A stretch of DNA of 19,536 bases from Thermoproteota archaeon. GTDB lineage: Archaea > Thermoproteota > Methanomethylicia > Methanomethylicales > B66-G16. Under the pieces are notes generated by a model. That model did no database searches and had not been told where the DNA came from. It saw only the letters and a list, made by a program, of their open reading frames with translations. Both the position numbers and the translations under genes were made by a program. This document shows, one piece after another, positions 8,046-15,315 of the stretch. Location: positions 1 through 19,536 of the forward strand of contig QMQV01000020.1 of assembly GCA_003649085.1 (NCBI GenBank), in the 5' to 3' direction. Each line of letters begins with the position of its first letter. Positions within the stretch are counted from its first letter, which is position 1.

Positions 8046-8699
8046 TCAATCCACCTCTACTTCAACCGGTGGACCCATGGTTGTTTTGACGTATATTGAG
8101 TCAAGATGTTGTTTGAGGCTGAACTTCTTCTCTATAGCTGATAAGACTGCCATGGCGTTTTCAGCTAAAGCTGAGTCACTCATTGTCTCAACGCCTATTC
8201 TACACTTAACCACCGGCTGATCGCGCGTTCTAATTCTAACGGATTTTCTTAGTCTATCAATGATAGGCTTCACATCAGCTGTTGGCGGTATAGGTTCAGG
8301 CATTTTACCCCTCGGTCCTAGAATTGGCCCTAGGATTCTGCCTATTAATGGCATCAAATCAGCTCTTGCCACAAAGAAGTCATGTGAGTTTGCTAGTTTC
8401 TTAGCTGACTTCTTGTCACCAGCTAATTTTTCGAGATCAGCTTTTGTGAGAACGGTATCTGCGCCAGCTTCTTTAGCTTTGAAGATTAAATCTCCATCAG
8501 CTATAACGCATATCTTAACTGGTTTACCAGACGTATTAGGTAGCGGTACTGCTTCGTTTATTCTAGATTCGGGAGACTTCATGTTTATGCCTTTTAAGTT
8601 TACTATCAATTCCATCGACTGCGTAAAGTTTCTTGGCTTTGAGTTAGCTTTTGCTTCTGCAAATGCTTTTTCCAAAGCTTTGGGATCAACGACGGACAT
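8046..8699 (-). CDS. rpl1: Ribosomal protein L1
   Basis: The 50S L1-stalk protein, which binds 23S rRNA and helps move deacylated tRNA from the E site. It is 217 residues, normal for Archaea. Diagnostic stretches are GADTVLTKADLEKLAG, LIGRILGPILGPRGKMPEP (the L1 signature, about 116-134) and the C-terminal VKTTMGPPVEVEVD. The start ATG (8697-8699) follows a strong GAGGAGG. In some methanogens L1 represses its own operon by binding the mRNA; I did not find a clear copy of the L1 rRNA target here. It lies three bases after rpl11 and its end supplies the Shine-Dalgarno of rpl10. Confidence 0.97.
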   Translation of the reverse strand: MSVVDPKALEKAFAEAKANSKPRNFTQSMELIVNLKGINMKSPESRINEAVPLPNTSGKPVKICVIADGDLIFKAKEAGADTVLTKADLEKLAGDKKSAKKLANSHDFFVARADLMPLIGRILGPILGPRGKMPEPIPPTADVKPIIDRLRKSVRIRTRDQPVVKCRIGVETMSDSALAENAMAVLSAIEKKFSLKQHLDSIYVKTTMGPPVEVEVD

Positions 8700-8702
8700 T
8701 AT

Positions 8703-9200
8703 CTACGCCTCCTCATATGACTTTATGAGGTCATCGTAAACTCCCCTATCAACCTCTTTTTGAACCTCTCTTGGATCTTTGCCTTCAACTGTTACCCCTA
8801 CACTAACGCAGGTTCCAAGCACTTCCTTAACTGTTCCCTTCAAGGTTTTTGCTGTGGACTGCGGGAATTTTATTTTAGCGATTTTAACGATTTGCTCTAT
8901 TGATAGGTTACCGACCTTCTGCGTTCTTGGATTACTAGACAATTTTTCTGTTTTAAGCTCTCTAGCTATCAATGCTAATGTCGTAGGTATGCCGACTTCA
9001 ACTTCAAAACTTTTCGTATCAACATCTACTGTTACCTTGACAGGAACCTTCATTCCTTCGAACTCTTTAGTAAGCTCATTAATCTTATTGACAACAGCCA
9101 TGACGTTTAGTCCTAAAGGGCCCAGGGCTGGCCCTATTGGAGGGCCTCCCGTAGCTCTTCCCCCTTCAACTAAGAAGTTGAATGAACGTTGAGTACCCAT
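8703..9200 (-). CDS. rpl11: Ribosomal protein L11
   Basis: The protein of the GTPase-associated centre, beside the P0/L12 stalk. It has 165 residues, with the conserved N-terminal proline/glycine segment [20 protein letters not shown] (13-32) and the C-terminal rRNA-binding domain containing [15 protein letters not shown] and [20 protein letters not shown] at 9198-9200 is preceded by AGGTGAAT, formed by the last codons of spt5. It sits three bases after spt5 and three before rpl1, as in other archaeal secE-spt5-rpl11-rpl1-rpl10-rpl12 operons. Confidence 0.97.
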   Translation of the reverse strand: MGTQRSFNFLVEGGRATGGPPIGPALGPLGLNVMAVVNKINELTKEFEGMKVPVKVTVDVDTKSFEVEVGIPTTLALIARELKTEKLSSNPRTQKVGNLSIEQIVKIAKIKFPQSTAKTLKGTVKEVLGTCVSVGVTVEGKDPREVQKEVDRGVYDDLIKSYEEA

Positions 9201-9203
9201 TGT

Positions 9204-9749
9204 CTATTCACCTTTAAGCCTTCTAAAAGCTGATAGAATACCAGATTCTTCCCCGGTTTCCTCAGGTTTTTGTTTAGATTTCTCTTCTTTAGCTGCTTTT
9301 GAAACTATCCTTAGATAAGCAGCATGTATTGTAATTGGCAAGGTATAGGTCACTTCAAGGGGTTCTAACGTAACTTCAGATCTATGTCTCTCAATTCTAG
9401 TTACCTTTGCCTTAAGCCCTCTGAAAGGCCCACTAACTATCTCAACTATGTCTCCTAAACTCAGCTCTTCAATTACAGATTTAGGCTGAATGAGTTTTCT
9501 AACATCTTCAAACTCCACTTTTCCCGATACATAGCCCTTAACATGTTTTAAGCCTGAAACAGCTAAATCAACTACATGTGGCCCAGCTGCTTCAACAAAG
9601 ACGTAGCCTTTAACGTCATCGGGTGCCACTATGCTCTTTACGGGGATATTATGTGTAGAACTGCGCCTCTCAATTAGTAAAGCTACGTTTAACTCTTGAC
9701 CAGCTGTCGTACGGACAGCATATAGCCTTGTTTCAACACTTGCTGACAT
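9204..9749 (-). CDS. spt5: Transcription elongation factor Spt5 (NusG-like)
   Basis: The archaeal Spt5, which with Spt4 binds the RNA polymerase clamp, raises processivity and can link transcription to translation. From ATG at 9747-9749 it has 181 residues: an NGN domain (about 5-85, beginning TRLYAVRTTAGQE and including KGYVFVEA) and a single KOW domain (about 97-150, with LGDIVEIVSGPFRGLKAKV). A lysine/glutamate-rich tail follows. The frame stays open a further 29 codons upstream, but that stretch overlaps secE, has no family similarity, and the Shine-Dalgarno CAGGTGGG sits just before this ATG. Only two bases separate it from the secE stop. Confidence 0.96.
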   Translation of the reverse strand: MSASVETRLYAVRTTAGQELNVALLIERRSSTHNIPVKSIVAPDDVKGYVFVEAAGPHVVDLAVSGLKHVKGYVSGKVEFEDVRKLIQPKSVIEELSLGDIVEIVSGPFRGLKAKVTRIERHRSEVTLEPLEVTYTLPITIHAAYLRIVSKAAKEEKSKQKPEETGEESGILSAFRRLKGE

Positions 9750-9751
9750 TA

Positions 9752-9934
9752 TTACCCACCTGCAGGAGCTAGTAATGTAGCAATTAACTGTATTACAAAG
9801 CCAAAGAAACCGACTACTCCAAAGCCGACTAAGCAAATCCTTATGGATAGTATTAACTCTTGGCGCCTGGGCTTTCTTGAAAGCTTAAATACCCTCGCTA
9901 TGGAATCTAGCGTTTCTTTGAAGCCCATTCTCAA
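9752..9934 (-). CDS. secE: Protein translocase subunit SecE (Sec61 gamma)
   Basis: The small single-pass subunit that clamps SecY in the membrane protein-conducting channel. It is 60 residues from TTG at 9932-9934, or 58 from ATG at 9926-9928. The amphipathic helix MGFKETLDSIARVFKLSRKP is typical of archaeal SecE and precedes one hydrophobic span (about 28-55). No strong Shine-Dalgarno decides between the starts: GGTGTAG is 3 bases before TTG and 11 before ATG. The family usually begins near the MGF. It leads the ribosomal stalk operon and follows a TATA box at 9981-9992. Confidence 0.93.
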   Translation of the reverse strand: MRMGFKETLDSIARVFKLSRKPRRQELILSIRICLVGFGVVGFFGFVIQLIATLLAPAGG

Positions 9935-9980
9935 CTACACCATAGCTGTTGAGCTTCTTAACTACGGAGCGCATAAGCTG

Positions 9981-9992
9981 ATTTAAATTTTT
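9981..9992 (-). promoter_or_regulatory. Promoter of the secE-spt5-L11-L1-L10-L12 operon
   Basis: The minus strand reads AAAAATTTAAAT, a good archaeal TATA box. It lies in the 81-base gap after dtdA, with its centre about 52 bases before the secE start. The expected RNA start near 9960 would leave a leader of about 26-32 bases. Confidence 0.55.
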
Positions 9993-9997
9993 CCCAT

Positions 9998-10015
9998 AAA
10001 ACTCTTCATTGAAGA
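9998..10015 (-). terminator. Weak terminator-like dyad after dtdA
   Basis: Immediately after the dtdA stop the minus strand reads TCTTCAATGAAGA, an inverted repeat of 6 bp around one base (a 5-bp stem with a 3-base loop in RNA), followed by GTTTT. It separates dtdA from the secE promoter. The stem is AT-rich and short, so the call is tentative. Confidence 0.3.
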
Positions 10016-10840
10016 TTAAATTTCGACTACCGACAAGTTACGTAATTTGGCTACTTCTATTAGCTTTTGTCTAACTCCTCCTGGAACCCCTTTCCAGTCT
10101 ATTATAAATGATGTGCAACCTCCAAAAGTTCTTAGCATGGCTTTTTCAATGATAGACATATCGACTTCGCTAGATAAGACATATTTGGGAAAAATGTGAC
10201 CAACTACGCCATTTTTCAATACATATTGAGATATTTTAGGAGGGTAGTGCCCACCACCGAAGCCTACAGCTCCTCCTGCCGTTGGGATGTGTTCTTTAAT
10301 TGTATCGACAACTGCATGAGCTACTGCTTTAGCAGCTTTGATGTTTTTCCAATCTTCAAGCTTACTTCCTATTTCAACGAACAGTAGAGGAATATTTACC
10401 TCCGTTGGTCCATGGTGTGTCGCTTCAAGAGAGACGAGGAAGTCCAGATTATACTCCATGTTTTGTTGATGTAATTTCCTAAGAAGACTTGACATGTAAT
10501 GTGGATGAGCAATAGCTAAAGACTTCGGTTTACCACCGTAAAAAGCCTCATTAGTTAAGTTTCCTGAGGCGTGTGTCGTAAGGCAAGGGGTTCCTGATAC
10601 ACTGCTATGACGTGATAGGAGAAAAGCTACTTCCACATCTCTGATTGGTAAGTCTTGGTCAAAGCCATCCAAATATATTAAGTCTTGGTCGACTTCAATT
10701 AAGTAGACGTCGTCGTATGATAAGATTTCTTTCCCGCGATAAGTGAGCCCCGTACTTCTGAAATTGAGAAGTTTCGACACTTCATTAGCTATGTTGCAAC
10801 TAGCTACATCAACTTTTGAGAATACGATAAGCTTACTCGT
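10016..10840 (-). CDS. dtdA: D-aminoacyl-tRNA deacylase DtdA (GEK1 family), apparent ACG start
   Basis: A zinc-dependent enzyme that frees D-amino acids from mischarged tRNA. Family motifs, numbered from the ACG start, are SRHSS (76-80), TTHASGN (88-94), EATHHGP (139-145) and GFGGGHYPPK (193-202). The first canonical start in frame is GTG at 10778-10780, but the 20 codons before it encode SKLIVFSKVDVASCNIANE, which is the family's first strand and helix, so translation must begin upstream. No ATG, GTG or TTG exists between the stop at 10859-10861 and that GTG. ACG at 10838-10840 lies eight bases after a near-perfect AGGAGGT and yields 274 residues, the usual length. An ATG-to-ACG sequence error is the alternative. 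The Shine-Dalgarno overlaps the argF stop. Confidence 0.92.
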   Translation of the reverse strand, partial: TSKLIVFSKVDVASCNIANEVSKLLNFRSTGLTYRGKEILSYDDVYLIEVDQDLIYLDGFDQDLPIRDVEVAFLLSRHSSVSGTPCLTTHASGNLTNEAFYGGKPKSLAIAHPHYMSSLLRKLHQQNMEYNLDFLVSLEATHHGPTEVNIPLLFVEIGSKLEDWKNIKAAKAVAHAVVDTIKEHIPTAGGAVGFGGGHYPPKISQYVLKNGVVGHIFPKYVLSSEVDMSIIEKAMLRTFGGCTSFIIDWKGVPGGVRQKLIEVAKLRNLSVVEI

Positions 10841-10848
10841 TCCTATAG

Positions 10849-10855
10849 ACCTCCT
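10849..10855 (-). promoter_or_regulatory. Shine-Dalgarno site of dtdA
   Basis: The minus strand reads AGGAGGT, overlapping the last bases of the argF stop codon. Eight bases separate it from ACG at 10838-10840. The only other near-start in frame, ATA at 10844-10846, is too close (2 bases). This placement is the main evidence for the ACG start. Confidence 0.75.
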
Positions 10856-11786
10856 AACTTAAAATCATCGCCAACAAGCTTTTTTGTACATGCAGCCTAT
10901 TTTCAGCTTGTTCCCAGACAATCGCTCTAGGGCTGTCAAGAACTTCGTTCGTTATCTCTAAGCCTCTTAAAGCAGGTAAGCAATGCATGACCATGGAGTG
11001 TTGTGGAGCATGTTTAAGCAATTCTAAGTTCACTTGGTATGGTTTAAAGTCTCGGAGCCTTTCTTCAGCTTCCTTCTCCTTGCCCATGCTTACCCAGACA
11101 TCTGTGTATATGAAATCAGCTTCTTTAACAGCTTCTTTGGGGTCTTCAGTTAAGCTTATTTTAGCGCCATGTTTAGCAGCTTCTTCTCTAGCTTTTTCAA
11201 TTAAATCCTCGCTTGGCATATACTTCTTGGGCGAGCAAATTGTTATGTTGACACCTAGTCTTGAAGCGCCTTGTATTAAAGAGGTACACACGTTATTTCC
11301 ACCATCTCCTATGAAAGTTAGGTTTACTCCTCGTAACTTCCCCATTTTCTCCATTATCGTCAAGTAATCTGCTAGCGCTTGACATGGATGATGTGAATCG
11401 CTTAAAGCATTAATTATAGGTATTGAAGCCTTCTCAGCCATAACTTCTAGGTCACGGTGGTTATACACGCGTGCTATTATACAGTCGACGTATCTCTCCA
11501 ATACTTTAACAGTATCGGAGATCGTTTCTCCTCTGCTTAGCTGAAGTTCACTCCAGTTTAAGTATATTGGCTGTCCACCTAACTGTCTTATACCCACTTC
11601 AAAAGATACTCGTGTTCGAGTAGACGGCTTTTGGAACAATAAAGCTATCGACTTACCGCTTAATAGGCTTTCTGTAAAGGAAGTTTTACGTTGTTTTACT
11701 TCGATAGCTCTATTCAGTACTTCGAGGAGTTCACTAGCAGACAGATCCCAAATGGTTAAGAAATCTCTTCCCCTAATTGATGACAA
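10854..11786 (-). CDS. argF: Ornithine carbamoyltransferase
   Basis: Cytosolic enzyme joining carbamoyl phosphate and ornithine to citrulline in arginine synthesis. It has 310 residues, the usual length. The carbamoyl-phosphate loop is KPSTRTR (53-59), HPCQALAD is at 133-140, the ornithine-site motif DVWVSMG at 229-235, and HCLPALRG at 268-275 (many homologues have His where Leu273 stands here; the catalytic Cys269 is present). DVWVSMG separates it from aspartate carbamoyltransferase. TTG at 11784-11786 follows AGGAGGG by six bases. It sits 19 bases after ftsY and runs directly into dtdA. It is an odd metabolic member of an otherwise translation/secretion operon. I saw no arginine-repressor site. 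Confidence 0.96.
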   Translation of the reverse strand: MSSIRGRDFLTIWDLSASELLEVLNRAIEVKQRKTSFTESLLSGKSIALLFQKPSTRTRVSFEVGIRQLGGQPIYLNWSELQLSRGETISDTVKVLERYVDCIIARVYNHRDLEVMAEKASIPIINALSDSHHPCQALADYLTIMEKMGKLRGVNLTFIGDGGNNVCTSLIQGASRLGVNITICSPKKYMPSEDLIEKAREEAAKHGAKISLTEDPKEAVKEADFIYTDVWVSMGKEKEAEERLRDFKPYQVNLELLKHAPQHSMVMHCLPALRGLEITNEVLDSPRAIVWEQAENRLHVQKSLLAMILS

Positions 11787-11805
11787 CGATTTCCCTCCTA
11801 AAGCG

Positions 11806-12714
11806 TTAATCAGGAACTACTTTATCAATAATCCACTTAGGTGTAAATGGGATTAAGTCTTCATATCGTTGTCCTACGCCGAGAAATATTATAGGTTTTC
11901 TAGTAACTGACGCTATGGATATGGCTGCTCCTCCTCGAACATCAGCATCCACCTTTGTTAAGATAACAGCATCAAAGCCCACATCATTCATGAACTTTTG
12001 AGCTTGATCAACGGCATCATTTCCTGTCAGCGCGTCACCAACAAATACTGATAGGTCTGGTCTGATGACCTTCACGATTTTCTTAAGCTCATCCATTAAA
12101 TCTCGATCAGTTTGCATTCTACCTGCTGTATCGATTAATACAACGTTAATTCCTTTGGATCGCGCGTAAGCAACTGCGTCATAGGCTACAGCTGCTGGGT
12201 CAGCGCCATACCTGTGTTTTATCATTTTAGCGCCTATTCGCTTAGCATGAAACTCAAGCTGTTCTTCTGCACCAGCTCTAAACGTATCACTACACGCCAA
12301 TACAACAGAGAGTCCTTTGTCCATGAAATATTTAGCTAACTTAGCTATGGTGGTGGTCTTTCCTACTCCGTTAACCCCGAAGAAAACTATTACGTACGGT
12401 TCTCCTTTAGCGCGTTTTTCTTTAACCTTCTCTACCAGGTCAAGAGGATTACTTACTGAAAAAAGCTCGATAAGCGATTCTCTTAGCGTTTTCTTAATTA
12501 ATGGGGTTACATCTTCGAAGCGCTTGATTTTTTGTCCTGAAAGCTTTTCCTTAACCTTATTTGATATCTCTTCAGCAACTGGTACGGCAACGTCTCCTTC
12601 TATTAAAGCTAATTGAAAGTCCCACAACTTATCGGAAAGATCTTTTTCACTTAACTCCTTTGTCGTTATGCCTTCTATTAGCTGGTTAAAGGCTTTACGT
12701 AGTTTTTCAAACAA
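11806..12714 (-). CDS. ftsY: Signal recognition particle receptor FtsY
   Basis: SRP receptor GTPase that brings ribosome-SRP complexes to the Sec channel. From TTG at 12712-12714 it has 302 residues: N-domain helices (about 1-90), then the GTPase G domain with G1 GVNGVGKTTT (113-122), DTFRAGAEEQLE, DTAGR (195-199), TKVDAD (253-258) and GVGQRYEDLIPF near the C-terminus. DTFRAGA and GVGQRYEDL mark FtsY rather than SRP54; no M domain is present and the acidic A domain is minimal. A GTG five codons upstream (12727-12729) is in frame but lies within the Shine-Dalgarno AGGTGGG; MFEKLRKAF is the usual family start. The TTG is 12 bases from AGGTG, long but tolerable, and one base after the pfdA stop (TAA-G-TTG). 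Confidence 0.96.
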   Translation of the reverse strand: MFEKLRKAFNQLIEGITTKELSEKDLSDKLWDFQLALIEGDVAVPVAEEISNKVKEKLSGQKIKRFEDVTPLIKKTLRESLIELFSVSNPLDLVEKVKEKRAKGEPYVIVFFGVNGVGKTTTIAKLAKYFMDKGLSVVLACSDTFRAGAEEQLEFHAKRIGAKMIKHRYGADPAAVAYDAVAYARSKGINVVLIDTAGRMQTDRDLMDELKKIVKVIRPDLSVFVGDALTGNDAVDQAQKFMNDVGFDAVILTKVDADVRGGAAISIASVTRKPIIFLGVGQRYEDLIPFTPKWIIDKVVPD

Positions 12715-12715
12715 C

Positions 12716-13156
12716 TTACTTTTGCCCACCTAGCTTAGCATATAGGCTCGATATTTGTCCTTGAACTGCTTCTAGCCTTGCTAATGCTTGGCTTAGTTGC
12801 ATTTGGGATTGTGATAACTGTTGTTGTAGTTTTCCACTTCTTTCTTCAAGCTTTTTAAGTGCTTCATCTAGGCTTTTATCGACTGAATACCCTGCTCCTA
12901 TTCCGAAGATGACTTTTGATGTATCTTTAATTTTAGCTCCAATGTATGTCCCACTTCCTATATGGAGGAGTATGTCTTTTTCACCTTCACATTTTTTGAG
13001 TTCTTCAAGAGTAGCTTTCGTCAGAGATATTTCAGCTAAGGCATTTGATAGCAACTCTATTTGACGTTGTATACTATCGACGAGGCTCCTTAGCAAGGTA
13101 TATTCAGCTGTAAGGTTTCTTAAAGTCTCCTCATCCTTATTTTGCTTCGCCGACAA
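12716..13156 (-). CDS. pfdA: Prefoldin subunit alpha
   Basis: Subunit of the hexameric (two alpha, four beta) jellyfish-shaped chaperone that passes unfolded proteins to the thermosome. From TTG at 13154-13156 it has 146 residues. The N-terminal coiled-coil helix (NKDEETLRNLTAEYTLL...) and the C-terminal one (LDEALKKLEERSGKLQQQLS...) flank the beta-hairpin core with LHIGSGTYIGAKI and VIFGIGAGYSVDKS. The frame opens eight codons earlier at another TTG, but GGAGG lies nine bases before the chosen start. The gene begins inside rpl18a, overlapping its last 20 bases. Confidence 0.92.
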   Translation of the reverse strand: MSAKQNKDEETLRNLTAEYTLLRSLVDSIQRQIELLSNALAEISLTKATLEELKKCEGEKDILLHIGSGTYIGAKIKDTSKVIFGIGAGYSVDKSLDEALKKLEERSGKLQQQLSQSQMQLSQALARLEAVQGQISSLYAKLGGQK

Positions 13157-13352
13157 CGGCTTCTTCCTCCAACTCCACAATTCTCTTGATGGTTATTTGA
13201 TCACGCTTTAACTTATGGTTACTACCAAGTAAGCTATAGAGCTTCTCAACCGCGTGTTCTGGTTTTAACGCTTTAATAGTCTTTGAAAACCTCTGTTTAA
13301 ACAACCCCATTCTCATTTCCCCTTCAATTAAGAAAACCTTAACCTCGGGCAT
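13137..13352 (-). CDS. rpl18a: Ribosomal protein L18a (LX / L20a)
   Basis: A small 50S protein (71 residues, slightly under the common 75-80) found in Archaea and corresponding to eukaryotic L18a/eL20. The sequence MPEVKVFLIEGEMRMG, then LFKQRFSKTIKALKPEHAVE and the final KRDQITIKRIVEL match the LX family. ATG at 13350-13352 is preceded by GAGGTGAGG. Its place between aif6 and pfdA is the standard Thermoproteota order and supports the call. Confidence 0.93.
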   Translation of the reverse strand: MPEVKVFLIEGEMRMGLFKQRFSKTIKALKPEHAVEKLYSLLGSNHKLKRDQITIKRIVELEEEAVVGEAK

Positions 13353-13358
13353 CGTTCC

Positions 13359-14030
13359 TCACCTCGTAATTCCAAGCGAAGCTTCTATGTGAGCAAGCTC
13401 ATGGCCCGTCGTCATAATTCCTAAGGCAGCCCCCTTAGAGTTAGCTACCATGCCTATTCTTAGTAGAGGTGATCCTCGGTTAACAGTGGATGTGTCTACT
13501 GGAACTTTAAATATTTCCCTCAACTGCTTAAGCTCGTCTTCCGTAGCTTTCGGATGCACCAACATTCCCTTATTGGTTACGACAGCTATTGCCCCTATCG
13601 AAGTAAAGCCTGCTAATGACCCCTTGACCACTTCAACTCCGAGAGCGTCAGATATGAGCTTAGCTTCGGATTTTGTAAGCTCTGTTGAGATCATAGCTGC
13701 CTTATCATTGGCTAGGACTAAGTTCCCTAAGGCAGTCTTTTTACTAGTGATTTTCACGATATTTAGCGATAGCTCTTTCTTAAGGAAGTCTAGCTCTTCA
13801 TCGTATATCGTGCTTGGAACTACTATTCCGTTCGAGTTACCTGCTATGAAGATCCCAATCAGCACGCTGCCACTAATTGTAGTTTCTATAACCTTAACTT
13901 GAAGTGCCTCTTCTAAAGAGGATAGGGTTTTAGGTGGCAAGTCTCGAGGAACTATTAGGTAGTTATCATTCGCAAAACAGAAAGCTCCAACGTTTGCTGT
14001 GCCAAAGAGATCTAGTCTCACCGCTGGCAA
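13359..14030 (-). CDS. aif6: Translation initiation factor 6 (ribosome anti-association factor)
   Basis: aIF6 binds the 50S subunit near L14 and L24e and keeps it from joining 30S until release; it also acts in late 50S maturation. It is 223 residues, with the repeated pentein-fold units visible as recurring N-x-G-x-x-V/hydrophobic strands: GTANVGAFCFANDNYLIVP, IFIAGNSNGIVVPSTIYDEE, VVTNKGMLVHPKATEDE and MVANSKGAALGIMTTGHELA. The start is TTG at 14028-14030, directly after the rpl31e stop with no gap; GGAGG is 11 bases upstream. GTG three codons on (MRLDLFG...) would fit the family N-terminus slightly better, but has no Shine-Dalgarno at a suitable distance. Confidence 0.96.
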   Translation of the reverse strand: MPAVRLDLFGTANVGAFCFANDNYLIVPRDLPPKTLSSLEEALQVKVIETTISGSVLIGIFIAGNSNGIVVPSTIYDEELDFLKKELSLNIVKITSKKTALGNLVLANDKAAMISTELTKSEAKLISDALGVEVVKGSLAGFTSIGAIAVVTNKGMLVHPKATEDELKQLREIFKVPVDTSTVNRGSPLLRIGMVANSKGAALGIMTTGHELAHIEASLGITR

Positions 14031-14321
14031 TTATTTTGAGGCCTCCGCAGGATACACCTTAATCACACCTTCCGATGTCTTCACCACCCTTAACCTAACT
14101 TTCTTAAGAGTTTTCTTCTTACCGAGAGACCATAGTAGCTCATTAAGCTCTGGTGTTATTAACACGTCGTCCGCATGCATGTGTCTTTTAATGGTATTTC
14201 TCACTAATCTAACAGCTTTTGGAGCTATTTTATCGCCATGTGATAAGACAGCTCTCCTTAAGTTTAATGTCAACTGTACCTCTTTTTCAATCCCCTCCTC
14301 TTCTACCTCGGGCTTTGACAT
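14031..14321 (-). CDS. rpl31e: Ribosomal protein L31e
   Basis: A 50S protein near the exit of the peptide tunnel. It has 96 residues with a short acidic N-terminal extension, then EKEVQLTLNLRRAVLSHG and AVRLVRNTIKRHMHADDV, followed by LITPELNELLW and the basic KKKTLKKVRLRVVK. ATG at 14319-14321 follows GAGAGGCT. It lies 19 bases after rpl39e and abuts aif6, as in related archaea. Confidence 0.96.
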   Translation of the reverse strand: MSKPEVEEEGIEKEVQLTLNLRRAVLSHGDKIAPKAVRLVRNTIKRHMHADDVLITPELNELLWSLGKKKTLKKVRLRVVKTSEGVIKVYPAEASK

Positions 14322-14340
14322 AGCCTCTCACCGCGTGAAC

Positions 14341-14496
14341 CTATTCATCGAGTTTTGATCTACGCCAATGCCTTAACTTTGGATGCCTCCTAACATACCC
14401 CTTTGTCTTCGCAACAACCCATAGGGGAACTGGGCTATTCTGTTTAGTGGCTTTGGCTAAACGCCTTTTCTTAGCAGCTGGCTTACGGCTTGTCAA
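14341..14496 (-). CDS. rpl39e: Ribosomal protein L39e
   Basis: A very small, strongly basic 50S protein (51 residues) that lines the peptide exit tunnel. The product begins [20 protein letters not shown] and contains the family signature [10 protein letters not shown] followed by [15 protein letters not shown]. The start is TTG at 14494-14496, two bases after the pdcD5 stop (TGA-CC-TTG), with GGAGGG ahead inside the last pdcD5 codons. It is easily missed because of its size. The gene order pdcD5-rpl39e-rpl31e is the expected one. Confidence 0.96.
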   Translation of the reverse strand: MTSRKPAAKKRRLAKATKQNSPVPLWVVAKTKGYVRRHPKLRHWRRSKLDE

Positions 14497-14498
14497 GG

Positions 14499-14831
14499 TC
14501 AAACCCTCCTTATCGTAAAATCTCGCTTCCTACTTTGCAACTCCATTAAAATGCTTTTAAGCTGCTCATCTGTGATCGGCACCTTAATCTTACCCGACTG
14601 TGCTAATTGAATAAGCTGGAGTTCGAGCTGTTCAGCAAATTCCGGCTTAACCATTTTTATGTTCGAGAGCCTGGCTCTTGCTTCGGGAGTAAGTATTACC
14701 CTTAAGGCAGCTGCTTTTTTAGCTTCAAACTCTCTTCTCGCCTGCTCAGCCCTTTCGGCTTCCAGTAAGCGCCTTCGAAGCTCAGCTAATTGCCTTTGTT
14801 TTATTAGCTCAAGCTCCTCATCACTAGACAA
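14499..14831 (-). CDS. PDCD5/TFAR19-family DNA-binding protein
   Basis: A 110-residue helical protein of the archaeal/eukaryotic PDCD5 family, annotated as DNA-binding in Archaea, with exact cellular role unsettled. It has a long charged N-terminal helix (about 5-40, rich in Arg/Glu/Ala), then the core [21 protein letters not shown] followed by [16 protein letters not shown] and [13 protein letters not shown] at 14829-14831 follows GGTGAAGGAG. It is fixed between rps19e and rpl39e in many Thermoproteota genomes, which suggests a ribosome- or nascent-chain-linked role, though that is inference. Confidence 0.93.
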   Translation of the reverse strand: MSSDEELELIKQRQLAELRRRLLEAERAEQARREFEAKKAAALRVILTPEARARLSNIKMVKPEFAEQLELQLIQLAQSGKIKVPITDEQLKSILMELQSRKRDFTIRRV

Positions 14832-14843
14832 ACTCCTTCACCT

Positions 14844-15308
14844 CTAAGCGGGGACGAAATACTTCTTGAGCTCTGGCATTTCCCTTTGTAGCTCCTTAGC
14901 AATTTTGTGAGCTATCCTATCAACGAGAGAACGCCCTTCAGGTGTTAAGTAGCGCCCTCTTTTGTCATGAGTAACAAGCTTTGCTTGTTCAAGTTGCTGT
15001 AAGGCTTTTCTAATTATTGCACCTCCAGCTTTTGCTGAATGTTCTCTTACTACCCCTCTTCTATGTCTGCCTCCATATACGGTTCTAAGCTTAGACAGTC
15101 CAACGGGACCATCTATGTAAAGACGACGGAGCAGGGAAGCACATCTAACATACCACCAGTCAGGGTCATCTGGAGGACGCTGCTTAAACTTGCCTGTCTT
15201 AACGAAAGCTGCCCAAATGGGAGGCTTGACTTCTCTCACGTTCTCTTTCAAGTACTTTGCTAGAGCTTTAATCAGCCTGTCTGCTGGTACGCATAAGGCT
15301 GCTGACAA
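14844..15308 (-). CDS. rps19e: Ribosomal protein S19e
   Basis: A 30S head protein shared with eukaryotes, needed for small-subunit maturation. It has 154 residues: a winged-helix-like fold with IKALAKYLKE, IWAAFVKTGKFKQRPPDDP, YVRCASLLRRLYIDGPVGL, YGGRHRRGVVREHSAKAGG and GRYLTPEGRSLVDRIA. The start is TTG at 15306-15308; no ATG occurs early in the frame. GAGGGAT provides the Shine-Dalgarno. It heads the long ribosomal operon and has a classical TATA box at 15355-15365. Confidence 0.97.
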   Translation of the reverse strand: MSAALCVPADRLIKALAKYLKENVREVKPPIWAAFVKTGKFKQRPPDDPDWWYVRCASLLRRLYIDGPVGLSKLRTVYGGRHRRGVVREHSAKAGGAIIRKALQQLEQAKLVTHDKRGRYLTPEGRSLVDRIAHKIAKELQREMPELKKYFVPA

Positions 15309-15315
15309 CCAATAT

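Noticed and set aside
8260..8739. Plus-strand open frame of 159 codons opposite rpl1 and the end of rpl11
   Set aside because: It is a mirror of strongly conserved ribosomal protein genes, has no recognisable domain, and the minus-strand genes fully explain the region.
9750..9836. A 29-residue N-terminal extension of Spt5
   Set aside because: It overlaps secE out of frame, has no family similarity, and the ATG at 9747-9749 has a good Shine-Dalgarno directly before it.
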